Shown one piece after another: positions 9,801 to 19,100 of a stretch of DNA of 64,000 nucleotides. How positions within the stretch are numbered: the first letter of the stretch is position 1; each line of letters opens with the position of its first letter. The notes beneath the pieces are model-generated. The model searched no databases. It was given only the letters and a program-made list of their open reading frames with translations, and had not been told where the DNA came from. Both the position numbers and the translations under genes were made by a program. Where the stretch lies: positions 430,443-494,442 of the forward strand of contig CM030940.1 of assembly GCA_018136815.1 (NCBI GenBank). Direction: 5' to 3'. The stretch is from Isochrysis galbana. Taxonomy: Eukaryota; Haptophyta; Isochrysidales; Isochrysidaceae.

Positions 9801-11953
9801 AGATTGAACTCTTGGCCGCCCTGGAATCCATCCGAAATTGGCGACCCTACCTTTGGGGGCGTCGGTTCAAGTTAGTCGTCGACCACTCCGCGCTGCGATG
9901 GCTGCATACCATGAAGGATCAAGTAGCCGGTGGGCCAGCCTCTCGGCTGACTCGGTGGGCTCTCAAGTTGGCTGAGTACCGGTTCGACGTCGAACATAAA
10001 CCAGGAGCTGTTCATCAAGATGCTGACGGGCTGTCCCGGCTAGCATCCCTGGAGCCGGAACACGAAGATGAATCACTCGCCGGCCCAGCGTCGCTAGCGG
10101 TACGTGAGCCCGGCTCAGAGTCTCTAGCCGAGCATGAACGGTCTCATCCGGTGGCTGCCATCACGCGCTCCGTAGTTACGGCGCGAGGGCTTCAAGCTTT
10201 GGACCGATCTCGTCGTCGAGCCTCCGATTCCGGGCCCGCCATCCAGTCCAGTTATTTGGCTCCGGGTACGCCGACTTCCGAAGAGATGAGAGCGGCCCTG
10301 GCGGAAGATCCGTTCGTAGAGCCACTCCTAGGTTCAGGAGAGACGGTCAATCACGAGCCATCAGGCCAAGGGTCGCCTCCGCCGGCCGTCGCCTCAGGCC
10401 CCATTGCCGACGATGATTCGTGTTCCAGTTCTGTCGCTCCCGCTCCCGCTCAGCAATCCAAGATGTTTCGCCGTTTCGTCGTTCACGATGGGCTCGTCTA
10501 CTATCGCACCGTTCCTGACTCCACCGACCCGGACTCGCTAGTGCTCTATGTTCCGCCCTCGTTGCGGTCTCGCTACCTCTTTGCCTACCACGATCGCTCC
10601 GGTCACCTTGGAGTTTCTCGTATGTCCGGTCTTCTTCGTACTCGGGTATACTGGCCTGGCATGTCTTCCGACGTTGCATCCTACGTCCGGGAATGCCACG
10701 AGTGCACCCTCGCCAAGCCGCTACCTAGGGCTCTAGCGTCGCCCTCCGGTCTCTCCGTGGGCACCTACCCCTTTGATGTGGTCTACTGCGACGTGCTCGC
10801 ACTGGCTCCCACTCACAACTTCGTGCCTGGAGTCTCGGGTTACGACAAGCTGGTCGTCTTCATCGACTCGCTCACTCGATGGATTGAGGCTGAGCCTTCG
10901 AATGGGGATCCTTCGTCGGAGGTGGCCTTGGACATGTTCATCCGCTTGATTGTGACGCGTTATGGAGTCCCTAGGCAGCTTCGGACCGACGCCGGTTCGA
11001 ATCTATGTTCGGTTCTTGTTTCGCGTATTCTGGAGCTCACCGGGACTGATTTGTCGAGTACAGAGCCGTACCGACATGAAGGTGTAGGCTTCGTCGAACG
11101 CGCTCAGCAAACGCTCATTCGTTTGATGCGCGCCTCGAACGAGGGTGGCAGCCATTGGGTCGACCATTTGCCGTTCCTACTCCTCTCGTTGAGGGCTTCT
11201 TCCGGTCGTGTCACCTCCCGGTCTCCAGCGTCTTTGATCTTTGGGCGTGAGCTGCGTCTGCCCGCTCAACTCTCTGATCCGAAGACCGTTTCGCCAACTG
11301 CTCTCGAGGCGGCGTCCGCCGACGTTCGCTCGTACGCATCCAGGCTCAATGCGAGCCTCCGCCTCTCTTGGTCCAGCGCTCTCGAGGCTACCCTAGCCGC
11401 TCAGGCTGAGTCGGTCCGTGACGCTACGATCAAGTCTCAAAGACCAGCTCGTTTCGAACCTGGGGATCGCGTCTGCCTGCGATTACCAGGCCATGCCAAC
11501 AAGTTGCAATTCATCTACTCGGGTCCCTACCGCGTCGTAGAGGCTCTGTCCGACACTAGGTACCGACTCCGTGATCTGGAGAACCGGTTAGTCAAGGAGG
11601 AGGTGCATATCTCGAACCTCCGGCCGTATCATACTTTCGTTGATGAAGAGCCGCTGGCTGACGACGAGTACATCGTTGAAAAGTTGCTCGATCGTCGTAG
11701 CCATGGCGATTCTATCGAGTACCTCGTGAAGTGGCGTGGCTATGCTCTTCGAGAAGCCACCTGGGAGCCTCGTTCCGAGTTGCTCCGTCGTTGTTCTGAT
11801 TTGCTTGATGATTATGATCGCTCCGTCGAAGAGACTTGTCCAGAAGATGTTGAGTCCCCGGAAGCAACTTCTTCGTCGGCCAGGGATACTCCTCTTCCTC
11901 CCGTTCTCGATGCGCCGTCTTCGCGCACTCGATCCAGGCTCCATCCTCGTTGA
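6704..11953 (+). CDS. Chromovirus polyprotein (PR-RT-RH-IN-chromodomain), no recognisable gag
   Basis: The first in-frame ATG is at 6704, giving 1,749 residues; the frame is also open upstream from a TTG at 6539. Residues 1-~290 are acidic and low-complexity, with no CCHC knuckle. The aspartic protease has DTGA near residue 297 and LLLGNDFL near 369. The RT has VDYRD near 722, FLPFGIQSGPS, and the catalytic YLDD near 826. RNase H starts near 990 (KTDGASK) and ends around the PGAVHQDADGLSR segment. The integrase has the HHCC zinc finger (GHLGVSRM ... CHECTLAK) near 1296-1335, and a D, D-x35-E core ending in GFVERAQQ. A chromodomain (EYIVEKLLDRR ... YLVKWRGY ... TWEP) lies near 1655-1710; it should guide integration to modified-histone chromatin. 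A 377-bp 3' UTR separates the stop from the 3' LTR. Confidence 0.95.
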   Translation: MGLPDPVQNFIHPTPGGEEGQSAALAAGAARDGVAQSPPAPLDSTSTKSKLASSAAEEGSQGINALSPSASFTAGDEGVAEPTGSVVAERPLENGDVGLDSGEDDTPETPEHRSMQALETKPSDAADGEGTPQALCGDGAAARGLSAAGFSELSKLPKTDLQKSLEKEWSPQMDQPRHPTDRRGLGYDGVPNPSSSAKASPYSSIPFVPQTVAAAIERVPHVDESSPSRPASNPTTPSPGAGTSLPVESIADTPPPLYPRHCLYVRDLVVCRADGDRAAQGFVLPDVALTVNSTLADTGAGPSVITTALLDRLPEDACVERVSDATVPNLHGPDGLPLITRGRASLVFSLSGRLFRHSFAVIEGNAMLLLGNDFLAAHSATISLDAASSEGSLRLRPASGDSEDSSRVLSECVVRVSTAPPPVADSGFVGAISMSPGQPLTVDFLERSTGTRETPGGSEGEAAADARQPLYTPLFESADEFAAKAPASTSSEYLLYTEQAVTIPAFHRATIWVRVPLALRDHSDCAMLVDRLPNREALDSSSLVMPTVVTPTDDHRIAVMIVHTGVDALTLPSLHPIASLQVRFKLHRGWTPTGSEGDGDPVTALSEEQRSLLDSATIDPDRLLSDDQREEVRQLLARRIKAFALHPGAPNHTHVLEVELPLNPGAVPHRHAPSRVGRAGELIIEEEVAKMEAAGIIRKSNSAWASRVVLVSKKDGSVRFCVDYRDTNAKLRVEDSPLPLIVEAIDRLASGQGPLSSLFLCTLDLASGFWGIPIKESHKHITAFTTHRGKYEFNFLPFGIQSGPSYMCRLMDIVLGALAWEICMPYLDDVGIWSTGVGPSEEARAQASFEQMLHRLDLVLERLEWAGLTCKMSKCVFFATSTEYLGHVVSREGLKMDPKKVAAVADIDPSSINSLEAVRSFLGLCSYYRRFIRQFAAKAALLTALTRKGCDVAKESQSEECRRAIQELKTAITSEPVLTPPRDDRPFIVKTDGASKLGIAGILSQLGDDNRERVVGYYARSLTSAERHWTVTEIELLAALESIRNWRPYLWGRRFKLVVDHSALRWLHTMKDQVAGGPASRLTRWALKLAEYRFDVEHKPGAVHQDADGLSRLASLEPEHEDESLAGPASLAVREPGSESLAEHERSHPVAAITRSVVTARGLQALDRSRRRASDSGPAIQSSYLAPGTPTSEEMRAALAEDPFVEPLLGSGETVNHEPSGQGSPPPAVASGPIADDDSCSSSVAPAPAQQSKMFRRFVVHDGLVYYRTVPDSTDPDSLVLYVPPSLRSRYLFAYHDRSGHLGVSRMSGLLRTRVYWPGMSSDVASYVRECHECTLAKPLPRALASPSGLSVGTYPFDVVYCDVLALAPTHNFVPGVSGYDKLVVFIDSLTRWIEAEPSNGDPSSEVALDMFIRLIVTRYGVPRQLRTDAGSNLCSVLVSRILELTGTDLSSTEPYRHEGVGFVERAQQTLIRLMRASNEGGSHWVDHLPFLLLSLRASSGRVTSRSPASLIFGRELRLPAQLSDPKTVSPTALEAASADVRSYASRLNASLRLSWSSALEATLAAQAESVRDATIKSQRPARFEPGDRVCLRLPGHANKLQFIYSGPYRVVEALSDTRYRLRDLENRLVKEEVHISNLRPYHTFVDEEPLADDEYIVEKLLDRRSHGDSIEYLVKWRGYALREATWEPRSELLRRCSDLLDDYDRSVEETCPEDVESPEATSSSARDTPLPPVLDAPSSRTRSRLHPR

Positions 11954-12330
11954 TCCCATGTCTTGGGTAAGGGACCCGTCCCTCTAGGCTAGCCCCACGC
12001 CTCGGCTAGGGCTCCGAGTTCAAGAGCGAATCATGGAGGTGCTGAACGCGTGCTGCCTGCGCTCTACACCCGGCGCAACACCCGAGCAAAGCTCCTGTAA
12101 AAGGGAGAAGTGGGTGGGGCAGTGCGTACGAAAGAGGCCGCCGCGTTAAGCCGCCGATTTCGTGCTCGCTTTGGATCCAAAGGGTGTTCTTGTCTCCACG
12201 TTTCGCTCGCTATGTTTCGTTGCTTCTTGTTCCGATTCTGACCTCTGGTCAGCTCAGGTTCCAGGTTCCAGGTCTCTGTTTCCAGGTTCACCGCTCGACA
12301 TCGGGAGACGTCTCGATCTTAGTCGGGGGG

Positions 12331-13655
12331 TGTCGCATTCATCCTAGATGATGCGATTTCTAGGCTCTTATTTCCAGGTCCTTCGTCGTGCGGCCACACG
12401 GCGAAGCTCAGGTACATCTAGGTTGGTAGGGTTCGTCCCTAGCGATCTAGAATTCGAGTTCTTGTTTCGTTCCTTCTAGCCTGTTTGTCAGGTCTAGATT
12501 CCAGGTTTCCTCCTTTCGGGTAATCTTGACCCAAAGGAGCCAGGTCGCCTGTCACTCGCTGCGCGCTTGTCTCAGGCTCTCGAGTTACCTTGTGAAGGCT
12601 TGTTTAGCTTCTTGCAAGGCTTGTTGTTTCTTGTTGGGTTCCGGTTCTTTCTTGGGACCTGCTGACTTTCGTTGTTGTCCAGGCCTGTTCTTCGTAGGTT
12701 CTGCTTGGCCTGGTTAGGGTTTCGTTGAATCCCCGCGTTCGGCGTTTGGCGTTGGCGTTCGGAAACTTCCTCTCACATTCCCTAGGTCCGCTACCCTTGG
12801 CTTGTAGGTCCTTGCTTCTTTCTTCTCGGTCAAGGTTTTGGCGAGCGAGTCGGTTGCTCTAGCCGCTCGAGATTTGAGGTTTAATTTGCCATCTCCCCTT
12901 GGAGATCGGTGTAGGTTCGCTTCCTAGGTGAGGGAATCTTTCCCCTTGATGCAAGTTACATGCAAGCCTTGGCCCCTTTGGTGTTTCTTCCCCTTGGTTG
13001 CTACTCAGGGTTGTTCGTTAGAAGCGTCTAGAAGGTTCACGCTCAACGGCAAGATTTCCTCTGTCGTGAAGATATCTCGTTGCGATCTGTATCCAAAGTG
13101 ATCGCCGTGGTCGCGCGACATGACGCTCCCCTTCGGACTCTCCGCTACGTGGGGAAGTTACAACGGAGACACGCTCCGGCCGTCGCTGCGGAGTCTCTCT
13201 CTCTCTCTCGCTCTCTCTCTCCGTCTCTCGCGACGTGTTTGAGTTATCGGTGATTTGGGGTCGCGGTTGCTTGATAATTTGCTTTGTTTGGGTGAATGAT
13301 TCCGGTGTGTTCGTGAGTCGGTGTAACCTGTTGTTCTCAGGCTCTTTGTCCGTCGTTGTTCGCTGCGTCGCTGCACTCTAGCAGCCTAGGCTCCCTCCCT
13401 GAGGGAAGAGTTCTTTGTAGGTCTAACAATCTCTTAAAACCCAACACACTAGGGCCGCTAGGAGCGCCTCGCCGCCCCACAGCCCTTCGTTCGCCGTTCG
13501 TTCCCCGTCCAGACACCCAAATGGGGTTGCCCGACCCAGTCCAGAATTTCATTCACCCGACTCCCGGTGGGGAGGAGGGCCAAAGCGCCGCGCTAGCCGC
13601 CGGTGCTGCTCGCGACGGAGTGGCTCAGAGCCCTCCGGCTCCGCTCGACTCGACA
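12331..13655 (+). repeat. 3' LTR of the chromovirus
   Basis: A direct copy of the 5' LTR at a constant offset of 6,817 bases, ending CGACA and followed immediately by the second ATTAG of the target duplication. The 114-codon open frame inside it is only the duplicated start of the polyprotein and not a separate gene. Confidence 0.95.
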
Positions 13656-14175
13656 ATTAGGACCCGCCCCCCCCCCTTGGGCCCCCACAACAAAACGTAA
13701 TCGAAAACTGACAAAAGACGCTAAAATCGCAAAAGCTTGAAAAGCTCAACTTCGAACCGATGCCGGGAGCGCTGCGTGCCCGTTTTCGACGATCCATCCG
13801 GATGGGGGCCCCCACCAGATACCAAATACGCATAGCCCACCCGGATGGTCACGCCAATCGGGCAGGCCGCGCGCCGAACCCTCGTCGAAATCACCCATCC
13901 GCCGAGCCCATTGAACGTTGAGGGCGTGCTCAGCACACGTCGGATCGTCATCCCAGGAGCCGTCGCCGATGCCCGGGCCGCTCTCCTTGCCATCGCGGAT
14001 GAGGCGTTCGGCCTTGCGTGGGGTGGCGTTGCGGTCGCACGCAGTGACCGAGGCAGATAGCGACTTCACCTGTCCGACCTGACTAAGATGGCTGACGAGG
14101 ATGCGTCAGCCGCCGGTGCGTCTCCGCTCGGCGCACCATCTACGGACGAGGCTCGCCTCGTTGCGACATTGCCAC
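13656..14175. other. Intergenic, old insertion-site flank
   Basis: This begins with the downstream target duplication and a C-rich run, then unique sequence. A minus-strand frame at 13746-14069 opens on GTG and has a protein-like composition (WDDDPTCAEHALNVQWARRM), but no family is recognisable. It may be an exon or a fragment of another repeat. No confident gene. Confidence 0.3.
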
Positions 14176-14600
14176 AACTAAGTTTATACTTAGTTCGCCC
14201 ATGGGGGGGCACGAGCCCCCCTCTCTCTCCACTCCTCCCCTGCCATGGGGGAGGAACCACCCACTCTCCTGGCACGCCTGATGGCCTGCCAGGAGCACAC
14301 TGCCATGCTGACCCATCCCTCTCCCCACAAGCACGCCTGATTCGCCCGCCCTGGCCTGTCGTGGCCAGCCCATCCCTCAGACCTCTGACCAGCCCCTCCT
14401 CCCCCTGGGCCCCCCTGTTCAGGACCCCCCAGCCAGCTCCAGTCGACCCCACAGGGGCTCGGAGCGCCAGCGAGGGAGAGGCAGGAGGGGCCAGGGCCAT
14501 GCCCCAGCCTCACCTGCCCCCTGAGCTGTGCTCCCAAGCCCCTGCAGGCCACCTGGGGACCTAAAGAGGGGCCGCAGGCGCGCGCCATGGGCCCCCGCCG
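14176..14600 (-). repeat. Dispersed repeat family R1, copy 1 (inverted relative to copy 2)
   Basis: This stretch is homologous, in inverted orientation, to 60580-61022. Both contain AACTAAGTTTATACTT at one end, the run CCATGGGGGGGCACGAGCC, and a core ending near GGAGCGCCAGCGAGGGAGAG. Divergence is moderate, with small indels. Open frames in it (e.g. 14190-14750, -) come from GC-rich composition. The following 14600-15061 is C/G-rich intergenic sequence with no gene seen. Confidence 0.7.
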
Positions 14601-15061
14601 CAGGGAAGAGAGGAGGAAAAGGGAAGAGTGAGGGGAGGGGGGAGCGGCAGCTCTCCCCTCCGGCAGAAACGTGTCTTCTCGCCCCGTTTGGGTAAGAGAA
14701 GACGGGGGCGCCAGAGCCAGGAGGGAAGGGCCGCGGCTCGCCGCGGCCACTCGCTTCGGCGAGGAGAGATGAGCGCTCCTGGGCCCCTATTCACGAGTGC
14801 CCCCCCCCCCGCGTTGCTTTTACCCGAAAGGGGTTTTCCCCCAGCGTGGACTCGAGGAGAGGACGTGCTGGGGTGCGCGGGGTCGGTGCGTGCACTAGGG
14901 GGAGGACAAATATCGAGGGGAGGGGGCAATGCCCCCTCCCCCCGGTAGCACTCGCTCGGACACCTGGCTCGTCAGGCATGTCGGGATTCCGGGACGGAAA
15001 AGTTGTGTCCAATTAGCTAGTGGGGTTGGCTAGGATATAACATTAATTATTTTATTTATTT

Positions 15062-15340
15062 ATCTCCCACGCTTGCCACGCTGGCCATTGGAGCCTCCCA
15101 GCGGCCTCTGTATGCCTGGCGACCAGCGAAAGGGGGGGGGAGTCAGCTGCTCGAGGGCAGGCCCAGTATGGGCGTGGGAGTGCGAATCGCGGCTCGCGCC
15201 CACGAAGGGTCTGGGCCAGGATGATGATTGCCCAGCCCCTGCCAGAGGGCAGGGGCTGAGGTTGGTTGTACGGGCCCACCCCGGGGGATGTCCGCGATGG
15301 AGTGAGGGGGGCGCGAGGCACCGATTGACCCCCACTTATA
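15062..15340 (-). repeat. Dispersed repeat family R2, copy 1
   Basis: The reverse complement of this interval matches about 43585-43830: both translate to CLAPPSLHRGHPP/SLAPPSLHRGHPP, then TTNLSPCP. Just before it, 15006-15055 (a TGTCCAATTAGCTAG-type motif, then GGGGTTGGCTAGGATATAAC) is shared with about 44502-44570. The two repeat pieces therefore recur together and may be parts of one larger mobile element. Confidence 0.6.
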
Positions 15341-16147
15341 AAAGTAGGTTGCGCTCGTCTACTTCTACTACGTATATGTGTCGCCCGTCTCCGGGTTAAT
15401 GGCGTTATACACGACTACGGTTTGCATAGAGCATAGATTCCCCCATTTTGCTTTGTGGGTGTGGACAAAAAGGGAACTAGCCACATATCACATGCATATA
15501 CCGCATCCCCCCCCACACTTCCGCGAAGGCCGTAGATAACATAGAGCACAATCGCAAACCGTCAACAATGACAATTTCGCGCACCGGCGGTGATGCCTCT
15601 CGGCACTTGGGACGTCCCTCTCACTATTTCACTCCCGCTCTCGCACACGCCTGTGACCAACGTACGCGTGCGTCTCCAACTTCTTATGGCCCCAACGAGT
15701 TGATTCTCCGACCTCGAGTTGGGCTCCAAAAACAATAGCTGTAGAGTGTATGAGTAAGCCAGAGCTAGAGGTTAGTCAATGAGGTGAAATCACCACGATA
15801 CAGCCATACGATCATCCATGGACTGAGCATAAAACTACTCTCCCTCTAATAGTAAAGTGTCACGTGAACCCATGCTCACCGAAGGTGACACAACGGGCGC
15901 AGATCTGTCAGCATGGCAGAAATGGCAAAGACGATGCTCTCCCTCAAGCACTACAACATCGCCAAAAATTAGGTCCACCGAAGCTGATGCAACTAATGCC
16001 GATCTCACGGACATATAAAGTTGAGGGTTGCAAGTCCTCTAGTCACAATTCATAGTACTAGTAGTAGAACTTGACGGACAGGCAGGCGAGTCGCAACTAC
16101 TTTCTCGAAATTGAGAACCTTCAAAGAGGGGAGGATGCCGTCCTCCT
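15341..16147. other. Intergenic, 3' flank of the giant repeat gene
   Basis: No open frame with protein-like content and no recognisable RNA gene. This is the downstream flank of the minus-strand giant gene and should contain its 3' UTR and cleavage site, but I see no clear polyadenylation signal. Confidence 0.4.
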
Positions 16148-19100
16148 TCACACCTCTCCATCATCACGACGAGATAATCGCCTGCGTCTTGCCTCCTCTT
16201 CACGTGCCGAAAGTGAATCGAGTTCAGCTGCAGCCGCAGCCTCGGAAATTGCAGTCGCTACTGCTCCCCAAGACCGCGTGTCTAGGCGCGAAAGCCAACG
16301 CCGTTTTGCCTCTTCCTCCCGTGAAAGCAGATCGCAGGACTCTACAACGCCAGAGGCGCATTGTTTGCTTAAATCCTCGACCTCTGCAGCCTCACCTGCC
16401 ATATCGGCGACAGCCTCGGCAGCTAGACTCCAAGACGATGGGTCAAGTCGAGCTCGCCATGCGCGTTTGGCTTCTTCCACGCTTGCGCGCCGGGCACGTG
16501 CTCCCCTTCTTCCACGCATAGAATCCGTCCCTGCTCTTCCAGAGGATGTTTCGTTGATAGAAGTGGGCTGCGCATATTGCAATTCTGATGCCATCGAGGA
16601 AAATGTGGCTGCTGTTCTCCCCCAACTCGGAACGTCAAGACGAGCAAGCCATTTGCGTTTCGCCACTTCTTCAAGAGAAAGGGCGTCGCACGCCTCGTCA
16701 TCTCCAGTGTCACAAGCTTCCTCGAGCGCAGCGAGCTCACGGGCTTGCTCAGCTAAATTTGATACTAGTGTAGCGACCTTTTCCCACGTCTTAGCATCCA
16801 AGCGAGCTGTCCAAGCGCGCTCTACATCCATCGCACTCAAGGCGTGCCAGCCATGCCCGCTTGGCCTCCTCCTCGGTCAAGCGCCCTGCCGAGGCCGCTG
16901 CGAGCGAGTCCTCCACACGCGGGAGCGGGGAGGCCGCACTCGGCGCAGGCGATGCGCTAGCCGGCCGCCGCCCCACGACGGCTGATCGAGCCGAGCGAGC
17001 CACGCACGCTTCGCCTCCTCCTCGCTCATCCGCGCCGGCGGAGCGCCGAAGGTCGGCGGCGCCCCTCGACACTGCTCGCCACGTCGGCGACGCCTGCGGC
17101 GGCGGCACCCCATGATGGCGCGTCGAGGCGCGCCAACCAACGGCGTTTGGCTTCCTCCTCGCGCGAGAGGATGTCGCACGCCTCGTCGTCCCCGAGTCGC
17201 AGCCGGCGGCGAGCGTCACCGCGGCCTGACGCCGCCTCGGCATCGCTTGGCGGCTGGCCAGACGCGTCGAGCCGCGCGAGCCACGCTCGCTTCGCTCTCC
17301 TCGCGGAGAGTGTCGAGCCTCAACTTGCCTCGTGCACGCTGCACGAGCTCGTCCTCGCCGACTGAGATGCGAGCTGGACACCGGAGGCGCTTGCCCACGA
17401 GGCAGTCGAGCCGCGAGCCACTCCGCTTCGCTTCCTCTCGCGAGAGAGCTCGCACGCTCGTCCGGCGTCGCACGCTCTCGAGCGCGGCATCGCGACGCTC
17501 GGAGCGAGCTCCGACCCGCGGCGGCCTTGCCCAGTTGGCGTGTCGAGCCGCGAGCACGCTCGCTTCGTCTCTCGTCATACGCGCGGCGCCTCTGTTCCGG
17601 CCCACGATGCGCGTCGAGCCGTGCGAGCCAGGCGCGCTTGGCCTCCTCCTCGCTGCGCCTCGGCTCGGACGGCGACTCCTCCGGCAACGCGGCGCTCGAC
17701 CGCTCGCCCGGCGGAGGCGCCGAGGCGCGCCGTTGCCAGGACGGCGCATCCAGGCGTGCCAGCCATGCCCGCTTGGCCTCCTCCTCGGTCAAGCGCCCTG
17801 CCGAGGCCGCTGCGAGCGAGTCCTCCACACGCGGGAGCGGGGAGGCCGCACTCGGCGCAGGCGATGCGCTAGCCGGCCGCCGCCCCCACGACGGCTGATC
17901 GAGCCGAGCGAGCCACGCACGCTTCGCCTCCTCCTCGCTCATCCGCGCCGGCGGAGCGCCGAAGGTCGGCGGCGCCCCCTCGACACTGCTCGCCACGTCG
18001 GCGACGCCTGCGGCGGCGGCACCCCATGATGGCGCGTCGAGGCGCGCCAACCAACGGCGTTTGGCTTCCTCCTCGCGCGAGAGGATGTCGCACGCCTCGT
18101 CGTCCCCCGAGTCGCAGCCGGCGGCGAGCGCCTCCACCTCGGCGGCCTGACGCGCCGCCTCGGCCATCGCCTTGGCGGCCTGGCCCCAAGACGGCGCGTC
18201 GAGCCGCGCGAGCCACGCTCGCTTCGCCTCCTCCTCGCGCGAGAGAGTGTCGCAAGCCTCAACTTGGCCCTCGTCGCACGCCTGCACGAGCTCGTCCCTC
18301 GCCGACGACTGAGATGCGAGCTCGGACACCGCGGAGGCGGCCTTGCCCCACGAGGGCACGTCGAGCCGCGCGAGCCACCTCCGCTTCGCTTCCTCCTCGC
18401 GCGAGAGAGCCTCGCACGCCTCGGCCTCGCCGGCGTCGCACGCTTCCTCGAGCGCGGCCATCGCCGACGCCTCGGACGCGAGCTCCGACACCGCGGCGGC
18501 GGCCTTGCCCCAGGTTGGCGTGTCGAGCCGCGCGAGCCACGCTCGCTTCGCCTCCTCCTCGCTCATACGGCGCGGCGCGCCTCTGCTTCCCGGGCCCCAC
18601 GATGGCGCGTCGAGCCGTGCGAGCCAGGCGCGCTTGGCCTCCTCCTCGCTGCGCCTCGGCTCGGACGGCGACTCCTCCGGCAACGCGGCGCTCGACCGCT
18701 CGCCCGGCGGAGGCGCCGAGGCGCGCCGTTGCCAGGACGGCGCATCCAGGCGTGCCAGCCATGCCCGCTTGGCCTCCTCCTCGGTCAAGCGCCCTGCCGA
18801 GGCCGCTGCGAGCGAGTCCTCCACACGCGGGAGCGGGGAGGCCGCACTCGGCGCAGGCGATGCGCTAGCCGGCCGCCGCCCCCACGACGGCTGATCGAGC
18901 CGAGCGAGCCACGCACGCTTCGCCTCCTCCTCGCTCATCCGCGCCGGCGGAGCGCCGAAGGTCGGCGGCGCCCCCTCGACACTGCTCGCCACGTCGGCGA
19001 CGCCTGCGGCGGCGGCACCCCATGATGGCGCGTCGAGGCGCGCCAACCAACGGCGTTTGGCTTCCTCCTCGCGCGAGAGGATGTCGCACGCCTCGTCGTC

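Larger units (their letters stand above)
5514..13655 (+). mobile_element. Complete Ty3/gypsy chromovirus LTR retrotransposon
   Basis: The element is 8,142 bp. It is bounded by two 1,325-bp LTRs that start TGTCG and end CGACA (a 5-bp terminal inverted repeat). It is flanked by the 5-bp target-site duplication ATTAG (5509-5513 and 13656-13660). The LTRs agree in every stretch I compared and the polyprotein is uninterrupted, so the insertion is recent and possibly still active. Internal order is protease, reverse transcriptase, RNase H, integrase, chromodomain, which defines chromoviruses. A short G-rich tract ending GGGGGG (12325-12330) precedes the 3' LTR and could serve as polypurine tract. 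No TGG-starting tRNA primer site lies directly after the 5' LTR. Confidence 0.95.

Noticed and set aside
13356-13700. Separate 114-codon gene after the chromovirus.
   Set aside because: It is the duplicated beginning of the polyprotein inside the 3' LTR, ending by chance in the flank.
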